This document shows positions 52,361 through 63,202 of a stretch of DNA of 64,000 nt, in pieces. A model generated the notes under the pieces. The model ran no database searches. It worked only from the letters and a program-made list of their open reading frames with translations, and was not told where the DNA came from. The DNA lies in the NCBI GenBank assembly GCA_021292165.1, contig CM037878.1, positions 5,396,804 through 5,460,803 on the forward strand, read 5' to 3'. A program made the translations under genes and the position numbers. Position 1 is the stretch's first letter. Each line of letters begins with the position of its first letter. Source of the DNA: Shinisaurus crocodilurus (Eukaryota; Chordata; Lepidosauria; Squamata; Shinisauridae).

Positions 52361-53426
52361 GGTGGTTCAGGAACTCATGGCCACAATATATATTTAGCGT
52401 GTTTTAGACACAAGTGTATATTAACTTCCTCTGGAAGCCAATTTGATAATTTTGTTGGAAGCGGGATATCGGTCATAACTGAAAAGAAAGGAACGATAAA
52501 AATCTTTGCAGAGCTTGCTCATTTCTGTCCAAAACAACACCCTTTTCTTGTTCCCGCTAATTTTGGAGCATATCTGAAGTCCGAGGTTTGTGTCTTCACA
52601 ATATAGGTTAAGGGTTAGGGCTTGTCTGCCTGACCCTCTGGATTAGTCTCTTGTGCTGGGAATGTTGGTATTCCTTATTTATCACTTTATTGCTAACGGC
52701 CCCATAAATGTATATGACATTTAGCAAACAGAGGAAGGCCAAAAACACAGTCCTGGAAATTTACAGCCCCAAAGTAGAGGAGGCGGGCCAGCCAGGTGCA
52801 GGGGGAATGTTGCCGAAGTGTGATAAGAGATTCCTGGAACAAGCAGTTTGGAAGAGAATAAGGGGATGCAGATAAAGGGGAGAAGGTGTGGTTTGTGATA
52901 CTGAGGGAATACAGACTTCGCTCTCACGGGTGGGGGGTCAGCCTGTGTCTGGCCCGGGCCACCTCGGAGTGCACGAAGGGGGCTGACATGACTGAACGCT
53001 CTGCCACACAAATGTCCCTGCACATAGAAAACTAGTGTATCAGGGAGACGGTGAGGCTAGTGTTCTTCTCCCTGGCACATTGTGGGTTTTTTTATGCGCA
53101 GGGAATTTTTATGTGTGTGAGTCATTGTGAGATCGTACCTCCCTGACACAGATTTACTCCCTTACTGACAATTGGGTTACAGGGAAGGTAGTTTGAAGAT
53201 GGAAGAGGGAGAGGATTTAGGTGGCATTTGCACAGGTATACCTTTGGGGGGGGGGGGAATGCTCCTTGTTCCCAATGCACACTACTTTGTGATCCCTGTA
53301 CTTGGTGCCTCCTGACATCGCTGGATTGTTCTCTGTGTTTTGGGAGCCAGATTAGTGTGTGCGTGGTTGTGTGTGTTGTAGGGATATATGAGAAATTAAT
53401 GTCAGTTCATTTTTGATCAGGGTAAG
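52361..53426. other. Unassigned sequence
   Basis: A G-run lies near 53246. No element is recognised. Confidence 0.35.
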
Positions 53427-53698
53427 ACCGAACGTGGACTCGGATGCAATCCGTGGTCGAAGTCCGTACATTTCTGAGCTTGCAATGTGATTCGCCGACC
53501 CTCAAAAATGCATTCGACAGCATGCGTACATTGGGAAAATTATGCATGGAAATGGAAATCCACATGGATTTTCATGCCGAAAGAAGAAACAAAGCTTGCA
53601 ATCTGATATGGACTCAAATCTGAAGAGCTTCGAGATGGAATTCGGAGAACTTTGGCAAGCTTCAGTTTTGCTGATTTGCGCATCCCTAGCACTGTGCT
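53427..53698 (-). repeat. Family E element
   Basis: Minus strand of the 44749 element: gtccgtacatttctgagctt, tcgacagcatgcgtacattg, agctt...gatttgcgcatcccta at the tip. Confidence 0.7.
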
Positions 53699-54436
53699 GT
53701 TTTTAAAATTACTCCACGTTTGCTCACAGTCAGATGTGCACACTCCCTTCAACACACTGCTGTATGCTGCAGGTTGTTTTTTTTTTTTTTTTTTTTTTTT
53801 AATGAATTGGACAGCAGAATAGGTAGGCTGAGTGTGAAATTGCGGGGTGGGTGGGAAGAGAGCTAAAAAGAGTTCTCTGAAAAATAGTCCAAACATAGTT
53901 GGACGTGCACAACTGGGGAATATTTTTTAAAAGGTACGTCTTGCCGAAGGTAGAGAAGGATAATCGCTAGGATGGAGGGGGGATTTGAAGACAGAAGTTA
54001 TCGGAGGGCTAAATAAGAAGACTGGTGGGATCCATGTTCCCTTGTTCATTTTTGAGGCAGTGGAATTTATGCCAAGCAAGCAGATGTATGCAAAGATACT
54101 TAATTTGTGCAACTGCAAAAAAGAAAAGGAAAGGTATTCCTTCCTGTGCAACTTGTTTAACATTTGATTATCATCAAGGGTGGAGAATATTTCCTGCCGA
54201 GATTAGAGTTATTTGTATATCCTTTTATTTCAAAATAATTCTAATGAAAATGTTTACTTAATAGTAATTAATAAATACAAGTAGTTGGTCGCTTGTGTGC
54301 ATTATTCAAACAGATATAAGATGCATGGACACCTCTCCCAATCCTACCTAGCACAATGTAAAATGAGATATCTCTGTGGACAATCTGTAAAGAGAGAGTG
54401 GAAGAAAAGAAGGAAGAGGCCAGGGAGACACATCAT
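53699..54436. other. Unassigned, with poly(T)
   Basis: A T-run is at 53776-53800. 54010-54300 is AT-rich non-repetitive sequence of unknown nature. Confidence 0.4.
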
Positions 54437-54479
54437 ATTATGCTGGGAGCTGGAGTCCGACACATCTGGTGGGCACCAG
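54437..54479. mobile_element. Family B right-arm fragment
   Basis: tgctgggagctggagtccga, cacatctggtgggcaccag. Cut off by the SINE. Confidence 0.55.
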
Positions 54480-54647
54480 ATTTCATAGATCATAGAGTTG
54501 GAAGGAGCCTACAAGGCTATCGAGTCCAACCTCCCTGCTCAATGCAGGAAACTAGAGGAGGGGTCTCCCATCCAAGTAATTAACCAGACCTGACCCTGCT
54601 TAGCTTTCCACGCTCAGACAAGCTGAGCCAGCGTGAGCCACAGGCCA
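54480..54647 (-). repeat. 5S-derived SINE with CR1-like tail (S7)
   Basis: Minus strand, full length. Followed by gtccacttcccccccaacgc and acacaacgtagcaaaaatg, shared with the flank of S2. Confidence 0.87.
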
Positions 54648-54687
54648 GTCCACTTCCCCCCCAACGCACACAACGTAGCAAAAATGC

Positions 54688-54811
54688 ATGGGTGCAGCCG
54701 TGGCACAGGGGCGGTCACAGAGAGGAGCTGGGCAGCCTGCGGCACTGAGACCCTCCTGAAGGTTGGCCGAGACCCACTGGTTGCTCCCGACCCACACTTT
54801 GGGAAACACTG
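54688..54811 (-). mobile_element. hAT-like element end
   Basis: cgacccacactttgggaaac and actggc on the right is the typical cagtgtttcccaaa-type hAT terminus on the minus strand. The other end is not visible. Confidence 0.5.
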
Positions 54812-55060
54812 GCTTACACTGACTGGCCATAGGTCTCCTGGGTCTCAGACAGGGAGGATTACAGTATTTCTCAGCCCGACCTAGAGATGCCCGGGATTGA
54901 ACTTGGGATCTTCTGCGTGTAAACAGGCACCCTGCCACTGACAGGCAGTTGCTCTCCAGGGCTTCAGGAAGGTGATTTGCAGCCATACCTGGAGATGCTC
55001 CCGGGGATTGAACCCGCGATCTTCTGCATGTAAAACAGGGGCTCTACCTGTGAGCCCTTT
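54812..55060 (-). repeat. tRNA-derived SINE, partly duplicated (second tRNA family)
   Basis: Two adjacent blocks. One is cctagagatgcccgggattg / aacttgggatcttctgcgtg (54880-54925) and the other is cctggagatgctcccgggga / ttgaacccgcgatcttctgc (54988-55030). Each is a minus-strand tRNA-like B-box region, so this is either a dimer or two insertions. Confidence 0.65.
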
Positions 55061-55070
55061 CTCTATAGCG

Positions 55071-55192
55071 CAGTGTTCTCCAACCTTGGGTCCCCAGAGG
55101 TTTTTTGGCCTACAACTCCCAGCATGCCCCAGCCAGCTATGCTGGGTGTTGTAGGCCAAAAACCTCTGGGGACCCAAGGTTGGAGAACACTG
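55071..55192. mobile_element. Palindromic hAT MITE family A (A10), 122 bp
   Basis: Arms with several changes (agaggttttttggcc instead of agatgtttttggcc on both sides). The right centre is shortened. The flanks ctatagcg and ggttagat do not match. Confidence 0.87.
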
Positions 55193-55445
55193 GGTTAGAT
55201 GGACCAGTGTTCTCTGACCCAGGTCAAGGCAGCTTCGTATACGAAATGTTTTACGAGGAACCAGAGTTCCTTGGTAGGGTTGCCTGTAGAAGGTCCCAAC
55301 TTGGATCCTGGGCATCTCTAGTTAGAAAGCGTCTCAGGTAGCAGGACAGGGAAAGATCCGTGCATGAGACCTTGACGGTCTCTGCTGCCGACCAGAATAG
55401 ACGGTTACTGAGCTAAACACACCAATGGTATGAGGAGGCGGGCGG
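55193..55445 (+). repeat. tRNA-derived SINE fragment
   Basis: ggttagatggaccagtgttc, tcaaggcagcttcgtatacg then ctgggcatctctagttag and ctgccgaccagaatagac. These are middle and 3' segments of the second tRNA SINE family, in mixed order. Confidence 0.5.
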
Positions 55446-55790
55446 GATAAGAACTTAAGAACAGCTCTGCTAGACCAGACCAAAGGCCTTATCTAGTCCA
55501 GCAGTCGGTCCTCCTCACAGTGGCCAGGCAGGTGCCTGTGGGAAGCCCACAAGTAGGGCATGAGTACAGTAGCGCGCCCCGCCCCCCCCGCTCATGCTCC
55601 CCAGAACTGGTATCGAGCGGTATACTGTCTCTGATACTGGAAGTAATATGGAGAGACATTGTGATGAGTTGTCCTTGATAGCCTTTCTCCTCCTCTAACC
55701 CCCGCTTGAAAGCTGTCCAAGGCCATCACTACATCTTGTGGCCGCGAATGCCACGGTTTAACTATGTGCTGAGCGAAGCAGGTTCCATAC
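55446..55790 (-). mobile_element. CR1-related LINE 3' end (second subfamily)
   Basis: ataagaacttaagaacagct, gctagaccagaccaaaggcc, gggaagcccacaagtagggc, then agcctttctcctcctctaac and the coding remnant. Diverged. Confidence 0.72.
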
Positions 55791-55908
55791 ATTTGGTCCG
55801 CCCGTGTGTTCTGCTGAAAGAGAGACCAAGAGGTTCCAGGGCCGGGAAATTTTTGACATTCCTTGTTTTATTGCCCTTCTCAGGAGGGAAACCCGAGACC
55901 TTGAGCGC

Positions 55909-55947
<39 letters not shown>

Positions 55948-56311
55948 GTTAGCACTCACGGCTTGCCGCTTTGTCCTTGGCCAAGTGCCTGGTGGTCGCT
56001 GCCGCCTCTCAGGGTCGCCAGACAGAAGGAACAGCTGCGGAGGGCGGCGTTTGCTGCTTTGCACCCCCTTCTGCAGGCACTGCTGTCTGGGCAGTGCACA
56101 AGCAAGCACATCTTCCCACCCACCCCACCCCCACAATTACGTGGACTCTCTAGGAAAAGTCAAAACGCTGGACAGACCGGAGAGTGCATTTGATTTTTCC
56201 TTTCTTCTTGAAAAAAGCAGTTACTCCGTGTATAACATCTATTCATTACAATAATATCTGTAAATATATGTAATGTCTTTGCACTATATTGCTCATATCC
56301 CAAAATCAATC
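55791..56311. other. Unassigned, with (GT)n
   Basis: A GT run is at 55909-55946. Overlapping open frames in all directions here are produced by the dinucleotide repeat. Confidence 0.45.
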
Positions 56312-56527
56312 ATTTATTTATTTATATATTACACTTATACCCCGCCTTTTTTCCTGCAAGGAGCCCAAGGCGGCTTACATAATCCTCCTCCTCCTCCTCC
56401 TCCTCCTCCTCTCAATTTTATCCTCACAACCACCCTGTGAGGTAGGTTAGGCTGAGAGTCAGTGACTGGCCCAAAGTCAGCCAGTGATCTTCATGGCCAA
56501 GTGGGGACTTGAACCTTGATCTCCAAA
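56312..56527 (-). repeat. tRNA-derived SINE with L2-like tail (T6)
   Basis: tttatttatttatatattac, ggagcccaaggcggcttaca, an expanded (CTC)n at 56381-56412, accaccctgtgaggtaggtt, ggggacttgaaccttgatc. Confidence 0.8.
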
Positions 56528-56872
56528 TAACCCATAACCCCCATAACCCATAATCGTTGGCTTACGAAATATTATTTGAAAGCTGTTGGACCAGAAACCA
56601 AGAGCGGGTTCTCTTGCAAGCACCGGATGAATGAAGCCAGGTTGAGTAGCTTAGCCCTCTCCCCAGTGGGAGAAGGTGTGGGGCAGAAAAAGGGGCTTCT
56701 CCACGGATGGGCCTTCTGCAACAGGAGAAGCTCTACTCGCAGCAAAGCCGCTTGCCAGGGACCAAATGATGCCATGGGACGTGGCCTCACTCCTTTGATG
56801 TTATTTGGTATGTGGGGGTGTGGGTCACCTCTCCTCCAGTTTTATTTGCCTACTCCTGATCTAATGTTGTAT
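56528..56872. other. Unassigned sequence
   Basis: A short ccataaccc repeat near 56528-56555. Nothing else is recognised. Confidence 0.35.
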
Positions 56873-57231
56873 GAGCCTGTGGCTCACGCTGGCTCAGCTT
56901 GTCTGAGTGTGGAAAGCTAAGCAGGGTCAGGCCTGGTCATTATAGATTCATAGATTCATAGATCATAGAGTTGGAAGGAGCCTACAAGGCTATCGAGTCC
57001 AACCCCCTGCTCAATGCAGGAAACTAGAGGAGGGGTCTCCCATCCAAGTAATAACCAGGCCTGACCCTGCTTAGCTTTCCACGCTCAGACAAGCTGAGCC
57101 AACGTGAGCCACAGGCCTGTATGTTACTTGGATGGGAGACCCCTCCTCTAGTTCCCTGCACTGAGCAGGGGGTTGGACTCGATGGCCTTGTAGGCCCCTC
57201 CCAACTCTATGATCCTATGAAATTCTATGAG
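56873..57231 (+). repeat. 5S-derived SINE (S8), split by another copy
   Basis: The head (gagcctgtggctcacgctgg to caggcctggtcatta) is at 56873-56943. The remainder (ttacttggatgggagacccc to ctatgaaattctatga) is at about 57123-57231. The insert is S9. Confidence 0.88.
56944..57122 (-). repeat. 5S-derived SINE (S9) inserted in S8
   Basis: A complete minus-strand copy: agattcatagattcatagat tail to cgtgagccacaggcctgtat. S8 and S9 together form an inverted repeat of the same SINE. Confidence 0.9.
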
Positions 57232-57818
57232 CACATAATAATTGCCTTGGTCTATGAGACCAAGGGAACCCATCTCGTCCATCCTTCTCGCAGTGGCCAT
57301 CTGGCAGGTCCACAAGCAGGATGTTCAGCAGTTCTCTCTAGCGGGCTGGATTGATTTAAATCAGAAAACAAAACGGCCGGTTTAATGACTGATTTAAATG
57401 AAATTTCCAATTTTCGAAAGTCGCATATTTCCCGAAGAAGCATGCATTGAAATGTGTTGCCATAGGAATTATGCATATCAGCTTTCCACTAAAGAGACCT
57501 TTATACTACTGAAGAGCATTATCCAAAACCTCTGGATATGCAGCCCACAGGCCTTTTGCACTACATAATTCATAGCTACTTAGAAGGTGCTTCTAGACAG
57601 ACAGCTCGGAGCACTAATAAATCTTTGCTTGTCTGCTGGAAGCTTCAAGTGGGATTGCAATTGACTTTCCACACTATTCGGAGATACTTTGCATTTCTTT
57701 GTGCACTTCCAATATGTTCCGTCCACGTGCCTTCAGTGCTTCTCTTCCATTGTTTTTACGTGGCCTGGTTTTGAAACCCTTTGCAACTCATTTGCAGTGG
57801 GTGCCGATTCTATCACCC

Positions 57819-57854
<36 letters not shown>

Positions 57855-58375
57855 TTTTCAAGTAGCGCTAAAACACTTCTGGCTATACTTTTAAAAATAT
57901 TTTCAAAATGGTAAAATACAATTTAAATGAAAGTGTGTTGTGGCACTATAAACCCATAATGCAATCTCTCTCTCTCTCTCTCTCCACACACACACACACA
58001 CACACACGTCATCACCACTTCAGCAAGGAGATCAAAAGTTTTTAAAATAGTGCTATCCCTTTAATAATGCTGTAATTATTATTTAGCTCTATACGCCTAT
58101 AATATGTCAAGTGGATCTCACGTAAAAATGTGAGTGGATGAGCCACTGCAGTTCCACAATAAATGCTTGTCTGGAAGCAGCCACAGACAAGGGGGCCCGT
58201 GTGAAATTAGGATTTGGACTTTCTTGCTCTTTACACAAACAAAGACACAGACACAGAGCAGTTGCTTGAACATTAAGCGCCCAGAACTTCACAGAGGCAA
58301 GGCTCAGTCATTATGGGCAGAGCAGTATTGCTCTGTGAGATAGAAAGAATATGGCGGCCATTTGTTGGACAGTCT
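57232..58375. other. Mostly unassigned; microsatellites
   Basis: 57232-57335 has weak matches to the second CR1-related subfamily. 57345-57400 (attgatttaaatcag, gactgatttaaatg) holds short self-complementary gatttaaatc motifs. (TA)n is at 57823-57851, and (TC)n(AC)n is at 57967-58008. No coding exon is supported. Confidence 0.45.
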
Positions 58376-58472
58376 TAAGATTTCAATCCTATGTGTGTTT
58401 ACTTGGAAGTCAGACCACACTGTCCAATGGGTTTACTCCCAGGTAAGTGTGTATAGCATTGCAGCCTCAATA
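58376..58472. mobile_element. Short palindromic element (family M)
   Basis: atttcaatcctatgtgtgtt and tacttggaagtcagacc pair with gggtttactcccaggtaag and gtgtatagcattgcagcc. Each arm is about 45 bp. Confidence 0.6.
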
Positions 58473-58625
58473 CTCATAGTTTGCCCAATAATGAATACAG
58501 CCTACATCCTCCTGAACCATTGTGCCGTATCCGTAGTGCTTGCCGTCAAAAGGCGGGTATTTTTCCTTCTGATCTGGTCTCTTTCATAGAAAATAAACCT
58601 GTCACTAAGTGTGTCAGATTAGGTT

Positions 58626-58935
58626 CAGGGATGGGGAACCTCTTTCAGCTGCATCCCAGTAGTGGGTGGGGCCAGAAGCAAAAGGGGTGTGGCCAAAGGC
58701 AAACCGGGGGGGGGGGGGATATCAAAACACCAGCACACTTCAACTCAAAGCGCTTCCTGGCTGTAAGGAAGCCTCAAGGGGGCATTTCAACTTTATAGAA
58801 TGAGGGGGAAATGCACAAGAGCAGGAAACCACCAAAAATCAGTTGCTGGGGGGGGGGGAGGGGATGTGTCCATCTGGGGAACCCCCAAGGGCTGGATTGG
58901 GGCCCCACAAGACTGAGGTTCAGCACCAGTGGAAT
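58626..58935. mobile_element. hAT-like element, decayed
   Basis: Starts cagggatggggaacctctt and ends near ggccccacaagactgaggtt / cagcacc. An internal gtggggccagaagcaaaagg block and two G-runs are present. The target duplication is not clear. Confidence 0.5.
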
Positions 58936-59750
58936 TAGGTGGTGGCGGGTTCAGATTTAAGAGACCGTGATTTTTTTCTATCTTCACGTGTTTCTTTCTT
59001 TTAAATTAGGGTTTCTACTTAAACCTGATTATGTTTTCAAGGGATGATTGTTATACCTGTTTTTTGGGGTTGTTTTTTTTTAACAAACAACTTGTTTAAA
59101 AATAATCTGTTCTGGATGCACGTTCAGCGAGAGGAGCTTCCCTCCGGCTGCGGCCAGGTGGTGGATCTCCCTGCCGGAGGAGGGCATCCTCCTTGTTGGC
59201 TTTTTGCCACCTTTTGAAGTTGCATGGAATGAATGCAGCAGGCATCTTGTTTTCTGGCGAGTCTGTTTTGTATTTAAGCTGCAGTCCTGCCTGCATTTGC
59301 TTTTGTTTTTATAGTTGCTTTTTTAAATGTTGTTCATTTTGGATAATGTATTTTTTATGGGGTGGAGGTTATTTTCCCTTTTATTTTGATGTCAAATTTC
59401 TGGCTGCCTTTGTTGTCTTAAGATAGAAATCTGGGATATAAACATTTGCAAAAATAATAAATGCATAAAATGATAAAACAAATACTATTTATATTTTGCT
59501 TTTTAAAAAAAATCATTATTTTTTAACTGCTGTGCTCTCCTGCCACTTGACTCCAACATCTGACATGCAGAGTTTCACTGTTCTGGAATCTGAGAGTTCC
59601 GTTTAGCCATAATGACTAATAGCCCACTGATAAACCTTTTCCTTTAAGCCACCCTAAACCTGTAAGTGGTGATGATGAGAGAGCATCAGAATTGTGTCTG
59701 ATCTGTTGTGTTAACTTCTTTGATAGCTAACCGTAATTAGGGTAGATTCT
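58936..59750. other. Unassigned; possible old LINE 3' end
   Basis: 59100-59480 (ttttgccaccttttgaagtt, tttaagctgcagtcctgcct, atctgggatataaacatttg, aataataaatgc) resembles an old plus-strand L2-type 3' end. Confidence 0.4.
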
Positions 59751-59890
59751 TCATTTATTTATTAACAATATTTATAATAATTTATTTATTACCCGCCTCT
59801 CCATCTAGATCGAGGCGGGGAACAACAGAAAATATAAAATACATAAACTAAAACAACACAATACATACTATTAAAACATCTTAAAACATC
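59751..59890 (-). mobile_element. L2-type LINE 3' tail
   Basis: tttattacccgcctctccat, ctagatcgaggcggggaaca, actattaaaacatcttaaaa. The complement of the 32860-33290 tail. Confidence 0.75.
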
Positions 59891-60287
59891 CACATGTTTA
59901 TATGTGGCTTATGGTAATAACGAAACAATAAGATACAGCTATGAACAAAGAAAACATAAATCAGAGAATAAAATCAGTAGAACAAAAACAAAAACTCTGC
60001 ATAAGACTAATAAATAGATCTAAGAAATCAATGATTATTTAAGATTGAGGAGCCCGTGTATTTCTTTGCCTTCCCTACCGCGGAATGAGCTCCTCGTTTT
60101 TCACCCAAAAGCTCTTTGAGTTTCCTCGAGTGAACATTTCCCTGTCTGACAAAATAAGACAGTTAATCCATCGGAAAGATGAGAGCGTGTGGGTTGGGGT
60201 GTTGCCAGGCAGAGAGAGCACACATGGATATGCCTTCTTTAATAATATTTGGGTGTGCTTATTAGATAGATAACTGCACCGGAAGCC
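59891..60287. other. Unassigned sequence
   Basis: AT-rich, no recognised element. Confidence 0.35.
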
Positions 60288-60420
60288 ACTATGTAGGAGG
60301 GTGCTGTTGCACTCATGTCCTGCTTGTGGGCTTCCCGTTGGCTGCTGTCGGAACACAATGCCGGAACAGATAGGCCTTTGGTCTGATCCAGCACAGGTCT
60401 GCTTACGTTCTTACGTCAAC
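60288..60420 (+). mobile_element. CR1-related LINE 3' end (second subfamily)
   Basis: gagggtgctgttgcactcat, gtcctgcttgtgggcttccc, tttggtctgatccagcacag, then cttacgttcttacg. Confidence 0.7.
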
Positions 60421-60513
60421 TTGTCTGTATACGCACCAGGCTCAGTTTGGGGAAGGTTGCCACTTGCCATAGGCTGCAGCTCTGTCTGTCTGCCTTTGAT
60501 GCTTTTGTGCATT

Positions 60514-60568
60514 TTGTGTGTGTGTGAACAAAGAGGTTTGTTCACACACACACACACACACACACACT
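60514..60568. repeat. (GT)n and (CA)n inverted microsatellites
   Basis: ttgtgtgtgtgtgaac and gttcacacacac flank aaagaggttt, so the two runs can pair as a hairpin. Confidence 0.8.
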
Positions 60569-60879
60569 GACTCCCTTCAATCTTTCTCAAAACAAATCCC
60601 ATCTCAGGGGGGGGTCCTGGTATCCATACTGTTCCCTAAAAGGCCCTGTGCAACAGAGGACTTCAAGGTTTTCTGCAATTGCAAAAGAGTTACGGTGACA
60701 CGCGCTTGTTTTCCAGCCGCTTTGGCCATTTAAAACAAACAAGCATATAAAAGCAAAAAGTGCATTGTTCTGCCACTCGGCTAAAAATTTACCCGACCGG
60801 CAGATGGGGCGGGCAAAATTAAGCCATTCTGCAAAACCAAAGAAGGTGAGGAAATGCCGACATTTCATTCATGAAAATA
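60569..60879. other. Unassigned sequence
   Basis: No recognised element. Confidence 0.35.
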
Positions 60880-61005
60880 TTATTTATTTATTTATTATAT
60901 TTATACCCCACCTTTTTTCCTGCAAGGAACCCAAGGCGGCTTACATAATCCTCCTCCTCCTCTCCATTTTATCCTCACAACAACAACCCTGAGAGGTAGG
61001 CTAGA
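60880..61005 (-). repeat. tRNA-derived SINE 3' half (T7)
   Basis: ttatttatttattatattta, gcaaggaacccaaggcggct, atcctcacaacaacaaccct. The head is missing. A degenerate tRNA-like block of the other SINE family follows at 61125-61195. Confidence 0.7.
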
Positions 61006-61229
61006 TAAAGGTAACGTTCTAGGTCTCATGGTTGTGGATGGAAAATATTGAAATCACGCAGTTTAGGGCTAAGGGATAACAAAGGATGTTCAATTCGATG
61101 TCATTTAAGAGATACAAGATCAAGCCAGGAGGGACGAGGGGTTGAACCTGGGACCTTCAGCAGGCAAAGTATGGGCTGTGCCACTGAATTGTGCCCTTTT
61201 CCACTGTCAAACCATTGGTCCTACTAGCC

Positions 61230-61365
61230 CAGGGCTCTCCAACCTTGGGTCCCCAGATGTTGCTGGACTACAGCTCCCAGAATCCCTTGCCATTAGCCAT
61301 GCTGGCTCTGTATGCTGGGAGCTGTAGGCCAGCAACATCTGGGGACCCAAGGTTGGAGAGCCCTG
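61230..61365. mobile_element. Palindromic hAT-like family C (C2), 136 bp
   Basis: cagggctctccaaccttggg and the complementary right end. Arms run through agatgttgctggactacagc. The flanks tactagcc and tagtatct agree at 5 of 8, both with central TA, consistent with an aged hAT duplication. Confidence 0.82.
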
Positions 61366-61950
61366 TAGTATCTAGCTCTTCCTCCTCGTCGTCATCATCC
61401 TCTGTGTCAGAGATAGGCAACCTTTTTGTGCCTTAGGGCACATCTGGCAATTTGATAAACTGTCCTGGGCACCACCAAAAAATAGGCCTGCTGCAGGCGA
61501 GAGCACTGGCCTGCAGCTGCCCACCATCTTCATCTCCTAAGAATGTCTCTGAGTCCCATGTGTGGCCCAGAGGCATTTATGGGAAAAGAAGATGGGAACA
61601 ACGAGAGGCCCTCAGTTTGCTTTGAGGCGATCCCAGCTGCCAGTAAAAATCCTTGTTGTTAAAAATTGTTTAAAAAAAATAAAATAAAAATTGAAGGGGG
61701 AGGGCACTTCAGTGGGTGCCAAGAAAGGTCTGAGGGCGCATTGGTGCCCACGGGCACCACATTGTGTTCCCTGGGTTTGTGCAGCCCTGCAGTGCCTCTT
61801 CAACAAGGCCTCTTTCTCTTGGCATTTAAAGTTGTGTGATGGGACATTTATGTCAGCTGGCTTTAACAGGTCTAGTATTTTATTGAAGCGGTTTTACATT
61901 TTGTATATCAACATTTTATGCTGTTTTTTTTATTATCTTGTGTCTGTTTC
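61366..61950. other. Unassigned sequence
   Basis: 61410-61790 has short gggcaccacc/gtgcccacgggcacc motifs that may be ends of a decayed DNA transposon. Not placed. Confidence 0.35.
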
Positions 61951-62070
61951 GTGATTTTGTGAATTTATTTTATTTATTATTATATTTTTTTAATCGCCCA
62001 TCTGGCCGGTCACCCGAACTGCCCATAGAGCTTTGGCTATTGGGTGGTATAGAAATGAAATAAATAGTCA
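61951..62070. mobile_element. Two L2-type tails joined in opposite orientation
   Basis: tttatttattattatatttt and aatcgcccatctggccggtc are the minus-strand tail of the 943/28188 type. ccatagagctttggctattg and ggtggtatagaaatgaaata form a plus-strand tail of the 24762/25830 type. Confidence 0.65.
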
Positions 62071-62097
62071 TGTTAGCTAAGTTGCGTTAAATGGAGC

Positions 62098-62170
62098 AGC
62101 TCGGGATTGAACCCAGGACCTTCCGCATGCAAAGCGTGGGCTGTGCCACTGAGCTGTCGACCCATGACCA
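62098..62170 (-). repeat. tRNA-derived SINE head (second tRNA family)
   Basis: cgggattgaacccaggacct, tccgcatgcaaagcgtggg, ctgtgccactgagctgtcg. This is the clearest tRNA-like segment (A and B boxes on the minus strand), but it lacks a plausible tRNA acceptor stem. Confidence 0.7.
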
Positions 62171-62434
62171 AACTGAGCCTTAGTGTAACCCTGATGCTGC
62201 CCAGGGACTGAGCTGCTAACCAGGGCATCCCTGCTTGGTTCTAATTTCATGAACTCACTGGGTGGCCCACGGCAACTGACTGTCTCCTAGCTCTCCACTT
62301 GGGCATATGAACACTCACGTTCATGAACCTTACAAGTTGTTTTTTTTTTTTAATTTTAAAAAAAGTAACTGACATCAACTTATATGAAGTAAGCACTTCT
62401 TTAAGTATTGAAGTAGCATTACGTAAATATGAAG

Positions 62435-62956
62435 TCATAGAATCATAGAATCATAGAAAAGTAGAGTTGGAAGGGGCCCACAAGGCCATCGAGTCCAACC
62501 CCCTGCTCAACGGAGGAATCCAGGTCAAAGCATCCCTGACAGATGATTGTCCAGCTGCACCTTGAATGCCTCCAGAGTGGGAGAGCCCACCACCTCCCCA
62601 GGTAGTTGATTCTATTGTCTTATTGCTCTGACAGTCAGGACATTTTTCCTGATGTTTAGGTGGAATCTAGGTTCCTGTAACTTGAGGTGTCCTGCAAACT
62701 GGGATGATCGAGAAGAGATCCTGGCCCTCCTCTGTGTGACATCCCTTCAAGTACTGGAAGAGTGCGATCATATCTCCCCTCAGTCTCCTCTTCTGAAGGC
62801 TAAACATTCCCAGTTCTTTCAGCCTCTCCTCATAGGGCCTTGTTTCCAGTCCCTTTATCATCCTTGTTGCCCTCCTCTGAACCCTCTCCAGTTTGTCTAC
62901 ATCCTTCTTAAAGTGTGGTGCCCAGAACTGGACGCAGTATTCAAGATGAGGCCTAA
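62435..62956 (-). mobile_element. CR1 LINE 3' end
   Basis: The tail has three tcatagaa units. The coding part is open but lacks the segment encoding [10 protein letters not shown], a small in-frame-disrupting deletion near 62685. Truncated at gatgaggcctaa. Confidence 0.9.
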
Positions 62957-63202
62957 GTGAGGAAGGCTCAGTGATTTCTCTGTCTCGTTGCCGACTCAGT
63001 GCCCTCCTCTCTGCCTCAACGAAGGCTTCCTGTGCCGGTCAAGCTGGGCTCTTATTGTAGACCTCTGCTCGTTCTTGCTATTATTGGCACCACAGTTTGT
63101 CCCCAGTATATCCCTGTCTGCCTTTCCCCATCATATCCATGGAGAGTCAAGATGACCCTCCAAGATCTCAGGAAATCAGAACAGTCAGTGGATTAATGGC
63201 CT
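62957..63202. other. Spacer between two opposed CR1 copies
   Basis: About 245 bases of unassigned sequence. Confidence 0.4.

Noticed and set aside
52600..52620. Telomere-like ggttaagggttaggg
   Set aside because: Too short and imperfect to mean an interstitial telomere.
62098..62170. A tRNA gene
   Set aside because: B-box-like sequence is present, but no acceptor-stem pairing is apparent and the block recurs as part of a SINE.
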